DNA of 47,906 bases from Alteromonadaceae bacterium UBA2620 (GTDB lineage Bacteria; Pseudomonadota; Gammaproteobacteria; Enterobacterales; Alteromonadaceae). The notes under the pieces were generated by a model. It did no database searches and had not been told where the DNA came from. It saw only the letters and a list, made by a program, of their open reading frames with translations. The translations under genes were made by a program, and so were the position numbers. The DNA is taken from the NCBI GenBank assembly GCA_002339125.1, contig DDJQ01000125.1, positions 1 to 47,906 of the forward strand, read 5' to 3'. Below, piece by piece: positions 33,379 through 40,107 of this stretch (position 1 is the first letter of the stretch; each line of letters starts with the position of its first letter).

Positions 33379-34416
33379 ATGAGCTTTAATCCTGGTAAAA
33401 AACTGTATATCTCTGATGTGACCTTACGCGACGGCAGTCATGCCATTCGCCATCAGTATTCCATTCAAAACGTGCAGGATATCGCTCGTGCACTGGACGC
33501 GGCCAGGGTTGACAGTATTGAAGTCGCCCATGGCGACGGGCTGCAAGGCTCCAGCTTTAACTATGGTTTTGGCGCTCATACCGATCTGGCATGGATAGAA
33601 GCGGCTGCCGATGTCCTTACCCATACTCAGATTGCCACGTTACTCTTGCCCGGCATAGGCACTATTGAGGATCTCGACGACGCTTATGCCGCTGGCGCAC
33701 GGATTGTACGGGTGGCAACCCACTGCACCGAAGCCGATGTGTCTAAACAGCATATTGAACATGCCCGCAAACTGGGTATGGATACCGTGGGCTTTTTGAT
33801 GATGAGCCATATGCAAACGCCCGGAGGATTGGCTGAGCAGGCGAAGCTGATGGAGTCTTACGGGGCAACCTGTATTTATGTGGTGGATTCAGGCGGTGCC
33901 ATGGGCATGCAGGATATTCGCGACCGTTTCCGCGCAGTTAAGGATGTGCTGGACCCGGCTACCGAAACCGGCATTCACGCCCATCACAATCTCAGTTTAG
34001 GCGTTGCCAACTCTATAGTAGCCGTGGAAGAAGGCTGCGACCGCATCGATGCCAGCCTGGCAGGCATGGGAGCAGGCGCGGGCAACGCACCCCTTGAAGT
34101 GTTTATTGCTAACGCCGACAAGCTGGGCTGGGAACACGGAACCGACCTATACGCGCTGATGGATGCGGCCGACGATATCGTTCGCCCCCTGCAGGACCGC
34201 CCGGTACGAGTAGACAGGGAAACCCTGGCACTCGGTTATGCCGGTGTGTATTCAAGTTTCTTACGTCACTCAGAAGTGGCAGCGCAAAAATACGGCCTTA
34301 AAACCGTGGATATTTTAGTTGAGCTTGGTCGCCGCCGCATGGTGGGTGGCCAGGAAGATATGATTGTAGACGTTGCCCTGGATTTGCTGGCACAACAGGA
34401 AGGAGGTGCTAAGTGA
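33379..34416 (+). CDS. dmpG: 4-Hydroxy-2-oxovalerate aldolase
   Basis: Mn-dependent class II aldolase that cleaves 4-hydroxy-2-oxovalerate to pyruvate and acetaldehyde, and passes the aldehyde through a tunnel to DmpF. It has 345 residues, as DmpG. Motifs: VTLRDGSHAIRHQ with the catalytic Arg-Asp and His, VDSGGAMG, and the metal-binding HxH in GIHAHHNLSLG. The C-terminal communication domain that contacts the dehydrogenase is present (about 290-345). The stop overlaps the dmpH start (GTGA). Confidence 0.96.
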   Translation: MSFNPGKKLYISDVTLRDGSHAIRHQYSIQNVQDIARALDAARVDSIEVAHGDGLQGSSFNYGFGAHTDLAWIEAAADVLTHTQIATLLLPGIGTIEDLDDAYAAGARIVRVATHCTEADVSKQHIEHARKLGMDTVGFLMMSHMQTPGGLAEQAKLMESYGATCIYVVDSGGAMGMQDIRDRFRAVKDVLDPATETGIHAHHNLSLGVANSIVAVEEGCDRIDASLAGMGAGAGNAPLEVFIANADKLGWEHGTDLYALMDAADDIVRPLQDRPVRVDRETLALGYAGVYSSFLRHSEVAAQKYGLKTVDILVELGRRRMVGGQEDMIVDVALDLLAQQEGGAK

Positions 34417-35210
34417 GCACTCGCACATTAACAAAAGATCAGATGCTTTCTCTGGCAGAGCACATTGAAAATGCCGAATTAAACGTTCATGACATCACCA
34501 AGGTCACCAACGACTTTCCCGACATGACTTTCGACGACGCCTACGATATTCAGTGGGAAATTCGCCGTCGCAAAGAAGCCCGCGGCAATAAAGTGGTTGG
34601 CATGAAAATGGGCCTCACTTCCTGGGCTAAGATGGCCCAGATGGGCGTGGAAACGCCGGTTTATGGCTTTTTAGCCGACTATTTCTCGGTGCCAGATGGC
34701 GGTGACATTGATACTTCAGAACTTATTCACCCAAAAATTGAGGCGGAAGTGGCTTTTGTAACCAAAGCACCGCTTAAAGGACCCGGTTGTCACATTGGTG
34801 ATGTGCTGGCGGCCACTGACTTTATTATTCCGGCAGTAGAGGTGATTGACTCGCGCTACGAGAATTTTAAGTTTGATCTTATCAGCGTGGTAGCCGATAA
34901 CGCCTCATCCACCCGGTTTATTACCGGTGGTCGCATGGCAAAGGTAGAGGATGTGGATCTTAAAACCCTTGGCGTGGTAATGGAAATTAACGGCGAGGTG
35001 GTTGAACTCGGCGCCGGTGCAGCCGTGCTTGGCCATCCGGCCTCAAGCGTTGCCATGCTGGCGAATATGCTGGGCGAGCGCGGCGAAGAGATCCCTGCAG
35101 GTACGTTTATCATGACCGGCGGTATCACCGCAGCCGTGGCCGTTAAAAAAGGCGATAACATCACGGTTCGTTATCAGGATCTGGGTTCAGTCTCAGCGAA
35201 GTTTGTTTAA
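34413..35210 (+). CDS. dmpH: 4-Oxalocrotonate (2-oxo-3-hexenedioate) decarboxylase
   Basis: Decarboxylates 2-oxo-3-hexenedioate to 2-hydroxypenta-2,4-dienoate in the dehydrogenative branch, feeding dmpE. The 265 residues have the hydratase/decarboxylase fold: GMKMGLTSWAKMAQMG, PVYGFLADYF, HPKIEAEVAFV and PAVEVIDSRYENF. The start is a GTG at 34413, inside the end of dmpG (GTGA, 4-bp overlap), with AGGAGG (34400-34405) just upstream. It is paralogous to dmpE in the same operon. Confidence 0.94.
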   Translation: MSTRTLTKDQMLSLAEHIENAELNVHDITKVTNDFPDMTFDDAYDIQWEIRRRKEARGNKVVGMKMGLTSWAKMAQMGVETPVYGFLADYFSVPDGGDIDTSELIHPKIEAEVAFVTKAPLKGPGCHIGDVLAATDFIIPAVEVIDSRYENFKFDLISVVADNASSTRFITGGRMAKVEDVDLKTLGVVMEINGEVVELGAGAAVLGHPASSVAMLANMLGERGEEIPAGTFIMTGGITAAVAVKKGDNITVRYQDLGSVSAKFV

Positions 35211-35219
35211 GGGAGCACT

Positions 35220-35408
35220 ATGCCTATTGCCCATCTTGAAATCCTGGAAGGCCGCACTGCAGAGCAGCGAGCAAAACTGATAAGCGAAGTGACGGATGCG
35301 ATCTCACGTTCTATCGATGCCCCAAAAGAAAGGGTAAGAGTGATCATCACAGAAGTTCCCAAGGCAAACTGGGGGATTGGCGGCGTGCCTGCCAGTGAGG
35401 TCAGATAA
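35220..35408 (+). CDS. dmpI: 4-Oxalocrotonate tautomerase
   Basis: Tiny enzyme (62 codons) that interconverts enol and keto forms of 4-oxalocrotonate. After removal of Met the catalytic Pro1 is exposed (MPIAHLEILEGRT). An Arg in the 35-45 region (KERVRVIITEV) and the C-terminal WGIGG segment match the family. It lies 9 bp after dmpH and is the last gene of the operon; a strong terminator follows 19 bp behind its stop. Confidence 0.95.
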   Translation: MPIAHLEILEGRTAEQRAKLISEVTDAISRSIDAPKERVRVIITEVPKANWGIGGVPASEVR

Positions 35409-35427
35409 ACCTGTCTGAGATAAAAAC

Positions 35428-35459
35428 AAAAGCCCCGCGATTTATCGAGGGGCTTTTTT
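35428..35459. terminator. Strong, probably bidirectional terminator after dmpI
   Basis: AAAAGCCCC (35428-35436) pairs with GGGGCTTTT (35449-35457), and a further CGAT/ATCG pairing closes the loop. TTTTTT follows on the plus strand and TTTTGTTTTTA on the minus strand. It therefore serves dmpI and the convergent gene that ends at 35474. Confidence 0.9.
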
Positions 35460-35473
35460 GCCAACAAACCATA

Positions 35474-35797
35474 TTAGTTTGCGCGGCTGATCAGCGTACC
35501 AGTGTAATCACCAGCGGTGATGTAACGGTTAATTTTCGCTACGTTATCACCATACTGCTCAACAAAGTCAACAATTGGCAGTTCGTTACAGGTAACATTG
35601 TCTTCTACGAAACCGCGGGTTAAGCCTGCTTCCTTAATCGCTTTGTGTAACTTCATTTTGTTACCTTTTGCGGCTATTACACAGATTTCAGAGGTAATCG
35701 CATCGTCTGCAGCAACAAATTGAGAATTTGCCTGAGCTGTAGCCATTGCACCGAAAGTTAAGCCTGCAACCATTACTATTTTAGTGAAAGTTTTCAT
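35474..35797 (-). CDS. Small secreted protein, DUF3718-like
   Basis: A 107-residue protein starting at the ATG at 35797, which follows AAGGAAATAACG. Residues 1-23 are a signal peptide ending TAQA-N. The mature part (SQFVAADDAITSEICVIAAKGNKMKLHK...) has two cysteines (in EICVIAA and NVTCNEL) that could form a disulfide. It resembles the DUF3718 family of Alteromonas/Shewanella, of unknown function; the assignment is from memory of the FVAxDD...ICxxAA pattern. It stands alone, convergent with the dmp operon and sharing its terminator. Confidence 0.8.
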   Translation of the reverse strand: MKTFTKIVMVAGLTFGAMATAQANSQFVAADDAITSEICVIAAKGNKMKLHKAIKEAGLTRGFVEDNVTCNELPIVDFVEQYGDNVAKINRYITAGDYTGTLISRAN

Positions 35798-35939
35798 CGT
35801 TATTTCCTTTTTACCATTAACGGGAGAGAGTTGCTTAAGGTAGAGCAACGACGATGCCAACTTTTTATTTCATTTATTATCAACAACTTAAACAAAAACC
35901 CTGCGCTTGGTCATTTTTAAACAAAAAGCTAAAACTACA

Positions 35940-35960
35940 TTTTGGTTAATTTGACCAAAA
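35940..35960. repeat. Interrupted palindrome upstream of the DUF3718-like gene
   Basis: TTTTGGT (35940-35946) and ACCAAAA (35954-35960) are exact complements around seven bases, with further A/T symmetry outside. It lies about 145 bp upstream of the start at 35797 and could be an operator. The rest of 35798-36172 is AT-rich and holds a terminator and small hairpins but no gene I can support. Confidence 0.45.
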
Positions 35961-36015
35961 TTTAGCATGGTGAATACAAGAGTGAATTGAAAGAGGTGAG
36001 TTAGTGGTACGAGCA

Positions 36016-36042
36016 TAAAAAAAAGCCCACAAAAAGTGGGCT
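36016..36042 (-). terminator. Intrinsic terminator of the FAN1-like nuclease gene
   Basis: Read on the minus strand, AGCCCAC-TTTTT-GTGGGCT (36042 to 36024) is followed by a run of Ts (36023 to 36017). A second GGGCTTT at 36089-36095 could form an alternative, longer pairing with the same arm. A small perfect hairpin, ACACTT-AGA-AAGTGT, lies at 36062-36076. Confidence 0.8.
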
Positions 36043-36172
36043 AAACAGCAAGAACGCATACACACTTAGAAAGTGTAATTACTAGTATGGGCTTTGTTTA
36101 AAAACAGATCAAAAATTTTACTAAAATTTATGTAAGCCTTTAGTATATTTATTTTAACCTATTCTCCGTGAC

Positions 36173-38308
36173 TTAATTGTTCATATCGTTTTTACTTTGA
36201 ATTAAACGTAAAAGTTCAGCTGCAGCCTGCGCATCATCCAACGCCCGGTGGTGGTTTTCCAGGTGGATATCGAAGTGGGCAGACAGTGCTCCCAGCCCAT
36301 AGGACTTAAGTCCCGGAAAGGCTTTTCGCATTCGTGCACAGGTACAAAATTTCGGCCGTTTAAAGTCCAGATCGAGACGCGCAAACTCTTGTTTGATAAA
36401 GCCATAGTCAAAATTGACGTTGTGGGCAACAAACACGCTGTCTTTAGTAAAAGCCTCGATGTCTTCAGCTACTTCGGCGAATACTGGCGCCCCGGCCACC
36501 ATGTCGTCGCTGATACCGGTTAACTGGGTAATTCTGGAGGGAATATGGCGCTGCGGATTAATCAGACTCTGCCAACGGGCCACTTCTTCACCGCCAATCA
36601 GCTTGACCATGCCCACTTCGGTTATCCGATGATAGGCAGATTGTCCGCCCGTTGTTTCGATATCCACCACAACGTAAGGTTGCATAGGGTCGTGATACCA
36701 GTTTACCTGGGTGATCCCCACTTCAAACCCGCATTGCCGTAAACGTTGTATGGTGATCAGCTGATTGCGTCGCAACTGATCGCCCGGCGCTTTTATTTCC
36801 TCAAACCGCAGGGTGTTATTATCAACTACCAGAATATCCGGAAAGCCATCACGCAGGCTGGCGTAGTCTTTACACATAAGCACCAGAAACTGGCGCAGGT
36901 TATCCATGCACGTGTACTCAAGCAGTATTTTAAGGCTCTCCGGTAAGCCCTGCCGCCACATAAAAATACTGTTTACTTTACTATAGTGAGCACTGGCTTG
37001 TTTAAGCAGATAACAGTGCAGCGTATCGGCACTTACGCAATACTTATTGAGATGTTGTTCAATATCGCTGCCAAAGCGGTCGTAAAAATCATTGTAGCGA
37101 AGTACCTGCGGGCGCCGGTCGAACTCACTCACCAGCCCCCATTCACCATACAGCCAGTCCCAGAACAATAAGCCGAACAGCATCCGCCATGGCTGATTTT
37201 CAGCGCGGTAAGCGGCTAGCCCCTGACGACGGTAGTAGCTGATAACCCCCTGTTCTACCGATTGGTTATGAATGTCATCCAGTTGCACTACATGGGTAGC
37301 ATCACGCAGCATATCAGTGAGAGTAGAGGTTCTTTTACGATCAAACTTACGGGCATAAAAGTCTTCTGCGAAGGCCAGTAACGTATCCGAGGCAGGGTCA
37401 TCAATAATGGCTTCGAGCGCTTGTTGTACCGCGTCTTTGTGACCAAGTTTATAGCTCTCCCGCAACCACTTTTCCTGAGCCTGGTCGCTGCCGGCCTGCT
37501 GCAAATACGCCAGGGCTTTTGGGGCGTCTTTCGCCAGCCAGTAACTTCCCACCTGGAATAACACCCGATCGCGATAATCCTGGCCAATTGGGCAATGCAC
37601 GGTTACATCAGTATCCAGACTAAAATGCGCTTTTTCTTCTTCGTTCAGTTGCTTAAAAGCGGTTAACTGGCGCGCGTAATAAAATGCACCACGCGCAGCA
37701 TCCTGCCCTTCAAATCTTGCCAGCTGTTGGCTGACATCCTGCCGCGTACGCATGACGCCAAGATCACGCATGGAAAATTGATTGAGGCGGCCCCGGGTAT
37801 GACCAAAGTACAAAAACAATAAATAACTGAGCGGCGCATCATAAGCGCGCAGCAAATATTGCTCATTAAGCTCATCCATTACCGCCAGCGGCTGACGGGC
37901 CATGACACCTGCCAGTTCATCAATTAACGCCTGTTTTGCTAAGGTTGAACTTGCCTGACAGCCATTGTCTTTGAGTAGCATCAGTAGATCGGATTTTGTC
38001 ATCGCCTGGCCCAGCGAATAACTGTCGCCCTGGCTGATACTGGTAAACCAGCCCGCCTCACGCAACCGGGTTAACCGCTCTAATGGCTCGTTAATTTCTG
38101 CGTAGTCAAAAGTTTTGCTAACCACTACCGGATACTTGCGGTTAGCGGCACGCACTATCAAACACTGATCGTCTTTATCCAGTGCATGAAAAGCCTCAAT
38201 AAAAGCCGCGGTTTTGGTATCAACTAATGGTCGGTTAGCCCCCTCGAAGAATTGCAAAAATTCATAAAAATGATCGAGGTAGTACCGTTCTGGGAGAGTT
38301 TTTCGCAT
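36173..38308 (-). CDS. FAN1-like VRR-NUC nuclease fused to a DEDDh 3'-5' exonuclease
   Basis: A 711-residue protein begun at the ATG at 38308; the frame stays open further upstream but runs into the neighbouring HNH gene. A helical N-terminal region with a SAP-like segment (about 95-130) leads to a VRR-NUC domain with the PD...ExK site Asp491, Glu504, Lys506 (FPDILVV, FEEIKAPGDQLRRNQ), as in FAN1 structure-selective nucleases. A DnaQ-like exonuclease then fills residues 545-711, with Asp549/Glu551 (VVDIETTGG), Asp634 (FVAHNVNFDYGF) and His687/Asp692 (HRALDDAQ). FAN1 proteins normally end after VRR-NUC, so the fused exonuclease is unusual. It is probably a DNA repair protein (crosslinks, flaps). 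The HNH gene lies 58 bp upstream on the same strand. Confidence 0.88.
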   Translation of the reverse strand: MRKTLPERYYLDHFYEFLQFFEGANRPLVDTKTAAFIEAFHALDKDDQCLIVRAANRKYPVVVSKTFDYAEINEPLERLTRLREAGWFTSISQGDSYSLGQAMTKSDLLMLLKDNGCQASSTLAKQALIDELAGVMARQPLAVMDELNEQYLLRAYDAPLSYLLFLYFGHTRGRLNQFSMRDLGVMRTRQDVSQQLARFEGQDAARGAFYYARQLTAFKQLNEEEKAHFSLDTDVTVHCPIGQDYRDRVLFQVGSYWLAKDAPKALAYLQQAGSDQAQEKWLRESYKLGHKDAVQQALEAIIDDPASDTLLAFAEDFYARKFDRKRTSTLTDMLRDATHVVQLDDIHNQSVEQGVISYYRRQGLAAYRAENQPWRMLFGLLFWDWLYGEWGLVSEFDRRPQVLRYNDFYDRFGSDIEQHLNKYCVSADTLHCYLLKQASAHYSKVNSIFMWRQGLPESLKILLEYTCMDNLRQFLVLMCKDYASLRDGFPDILVVDNNTLRFEEIKAPGDQLRRNQLITIQRLRQCGFEVGITQVNWYHDPMQPYVVVDIETTGGQSAYHRITEVGMVKLIGGEEVARWQSLINPQRHIPSRITQLTGISDDMVAGAPVFAEVAEDIEAFTKDSVFVAHNVNFDYGFIKQEFARLDLDFKRPKFCTCARMRKAFPGLKSYGLGALSAHFDIHLENHHRALDDAQAAAELLRLIQSKNDMNN

Positions 38309-38366
38309 TGCAGATCCTGAACCTATAACATGTATAAATATACAGCATTTAATAGGAATTACTACC

Positions 38367-38672
38367 TCATACCAATCCGCCAGGTTTAATTTTTTGCCGC
38401 GCCACCCAGGCAAAATACTCGCTTAACCGGGGATCGGCTTTAAGACTCTCCAGCGTTGAAAAGGTTTTACCCAGGGTCATTTCGTCATAAAAGCGATGAA
38501 TACCATTATGACACTGGCGACACACCATAATGCCTTGTGCCAGCTCAGTTTTGCTGTAGCGCTTTTTAAAGTAGTTGCGCCGATGCATTTTACGCGGAAT
38601 CAAATGATGAAAGGTCAGCCAATGGACTCTCCCGCAACAACAACAGCGCCCATTGTTTATGCGCTTGGCCAA
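38367..38672 (-). CDS. HNH-type small nuclease-like protein
   Basis: A 101-residue product with a zinc-finger HNH arrangement: CCCCGR near the N-terminus, FHHLIPRKMH in the middle (beta-beta-alpha metal site) and VCRQCHNGIHRF towards the end. The spacing fits an HNH fold, and the two Cys pairs would hold a structural zinc. The best start is a TTG at 38672 behind AGGAGAGCAGATAG: a stop codon lies directly before it in frame, and no ATG occurs until well inside the domain. It is followed 58 bp later by the FAN1-exonuclease gene, likely in one transcript, suggesting a joint role in DNA repair or processing. Its own substrate is unknown. Confidence 0.75.
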   Translation of the reverse strand: MAKRINNGRCCCCGRVHWLTFHHLIPRKMHRRNYFKKRYSKTELAQGIMVCRQCHNGIHRFYDEMTLGKTFSTLESLKADPRLSEYFAWVARQKIKPGGLV

Positions 38673-38754
38673 CTATCTGCTCTCCTGTTCAATCCAGCTT
38701 TGCCGGTTATACGTATAGCCTAACAAGAAAGAACAACGACCAAGGCAAAGCACT

Positions 38755-38946
38755 ATGAGTTTAACCAAGGCCAGCACCTTTGAGTGCCCCTACTGCATGA
38801 CCATCAACGATATCGAAGTTGACGAAATTAACGATATCGGACAGAGCCAGGTGGTGGATTGCCAGATTTGTTGTCAGCCTATTCTGGTATCCATATACGA
38901 TAGCAATGGCGAACTCGATATCCGCGCTGAAATGGAGAACGAATAA
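38755..38946 (+). CDS. CPXCG-motif cysteine-rich protein
   Basis: A 63-residue protein. An N-terminal knuckle FECPYCMTIN and a second pair VDCQICCQPI make a likely zinc ribbon, followed by an acidic tail (LDIRAEMENE). It belongs to the short CPXCG family found in many marine gammaproteobacteria, function unknown. It lies 2 bp before the flavin reductase-like gene, so the two are co-translated. It is divergent from the HNH/FAN1 pair (82 bp between start codons). Confidence 0.85.
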   Translation: MSLTKASTFECPYCMTINDIEVDEINDIGQSQVVDCQICCQPILVSIYDSNGELDIRAEMENE

Positions 38947-38948
38947 GT

Positions 38949-39602
38949 ATGGAAACCATTGATGCAGCCTGCATTGATGCCATGGCTCAGCGTTACCGCG
39001 CTAATTTTATAAATAGCCTGTCAGGTTACAAAAGCGCCAATCTGGTTGGCACCTGTAACGAGCAGCAGCAAACCAACCTGGCAATCATCAGCTCGGTGGT
39101 TCATATTGGTGCTAACCCGCCGCTAATGGGCATGATTATGCGTCCGCACACGGTCACCCGCGACACCCTGGGCAACATTAAACAAACGGGTTTGTTCACT
39201 ATCAATGCGTTGCCGGTTAGCCACTATGCTAATGGCCATCAAACCTCAGCGCGCTACGCCCCGGAGATCAGCGAATTTGACGAAGCAGGCTTTACTCCGC
39301 TCTGGGAAAACGATTTTGCTGCCCCGTTTGTAGCCGAGAGTCCATTGCGTATTGCCCTGAGACTGGAAGACATCCTGCCGATTCAGGCTAACAATACCGA
39401 GTTGGTCATTGGCCGAATCGAGCTGGTGCAGGTTGACCCAGCTGTTATTACTGAGGACGGCACTGTGGAGATAGCTTCGCTCGACCTGGCTGCCATTACC
39501 GGGCTGGATACCTATCATCAGGCCAGCCCGATAGCCAAAATGGCTTATGCCAAAGCGGATAATCCGCCAACACCATTACAGCTTTTTAATGCAGATCAAT
39601 AG
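38949..39602 (+). CDS. Flavin reductase-like FMN-binding protein
   Basis: A 217-residue split-barrel protein of the flavin reductase-like group. The FMN-binding strand pattern is seen in SANLVGTCNEQQQTNLAIISSVVHIGANPPLMGMIMRP and in TVTRDTLGNIKQTGLFTINALP. Proteins of this group bind FMN and either reduce free flavin with NAD(P)H or act as flavin oxidoreductases on unknown substrates. It is co-transcribed with the CPXCG gene; a terminator stands about 70 bp after its stop. A link to the aromatic pathway nearby is possible but not shown. Confidence 0.82.
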   Translation: METIDAACIDAMAQRYRANFINSLSGYKSANLVGTCNEQQQTNLAIISSVVHIGANPPLMGMIMRPHTVTRDTLGNIKQTGLFTINALPVSHYANGHQTSARYAPEISEFDEAGFTPLWENDFAAPFVAESPLRIALRLEDILPIQANNTELVIGRIELVQVDPAVITEDGTVEIASLDLAAITGLDTYHQASPIAKMAYAKADNPPTPLQLFNADQ

Positions 39603-39673
39603 AATGGGTAATTACAGTTGGTAGATCCATTTTTAACCTGTATAAGTAGAAACTAATAAATATGTGCGATTCC

Positions 39674-39698
39674 AAAAAACCTGCTTCGGCAGGTTTTT
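39674..39698 (+). terminator. Intrinsic terminator after the flavin reductase-like gene
   Basis: AACCTGC-TTCG-GCAGGTT (39678-39695) with flanking A and T tracts is a compact UUCG-capped terminator. Confidence 0.85.
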
Positions 39699-39722
39699 GC
39701 ATTTTGGGACCAAGTTAAAAAA

Positions 39723-39737
39723 GAATCATTCTCGTTA
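39723..39737. promoter_or_regulatory. Weak Fur-box-like sequence before the HiPIP gene
   Basis: GAATCATTCTC and flanking bases agree with about 10 of 15 positions of the Fur half-site pair TGATAAT-N-ATTATCA. It lies about 20-35 bp upstream of the HiPIP start. An iron-sulfur gene under Fur would make sense, but the match is mediocre. Confidence 0.25.
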
Positions 39738-39756
39738 ACTTTTTTGGAGTAATATT

Positions 39757-40050
39757 ATGAAATCAGTCAATCGTCGTGATTTTCTGAAACTTTCCGGAAC
39801 CACGCTAATTGGCATGACATTAGGCGGTGTAGCCCTGCGTGCGAATGCTCAGGAACAACTAAGCGAAGACGACGCAACCGCTAAAGCACTTAAGTACGTA
39901 CACAAATCTACGACAGAAGGCTCAAGTTGCTCAAATTGTATGTACATCCAGGGCGAAGCGGGTCAGGAATGGCGCCCTTGCGCGATCTTCCCCGGCAAAC
40001 TGGTTAACAGCAAAGGCTGGTGTAGTGCGTGGGTGAAAAAGCCTGGCTAA
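39757..40050 (+). CDS. High-potential iron-sulfur protein (HiPIP), Tat-exported
   Basis: A 97-residue periplasmic electron carrier with one [4Fe-4S] cluster. The N-terminus has the twin-arginine signal NRRDFLKLSG followed by a hydrophobic stretch and an ANA-type cleavage site (about residue 31). The four cluster ligands are Cys58, Cys61, Cys75 and Cys89, in the C-x2-C-x13-C-x13-C spacing of HiPIPs. HiPIPs serve in periplasmic electron transfer to oxidases, photosynthetic centres or thiosulfate/iron oxidation. Its partner here is not identified, since the neighbours are unrelated. A hairpin terminator follows the stop. Confidence 0.92.
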   Translation: MKSVNRRDFLKLSGTTLIGMTLGGVALRANAQEQLSEDDATAKALKYVHKSTTEGSSCSNCMYIQGEAGQEWRPCAIFPGKLVNSKGWCSAWVKKPG

Positions 40051-40071
40051 ACGCAGAACAAAAGTTTTAAG

Positions 40072-40106
40072 AAGGCGACGTTACCCATGGTGACGTCGCC
40101 TTTTTC
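40072..40106. terminator. Terminator between the convergent HiPIP and amidase genes
   Basis: AAGGCGACGT (40072-40081) and ACGTCGCCTT (40093-40102) form a perfect 10-bp stem followed by TTTC on the plus strand. The minus-strand side has a weaker T-tract, so it may serve both genes. Confidence 0.85.
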
Positions 40107-40107
40107 A

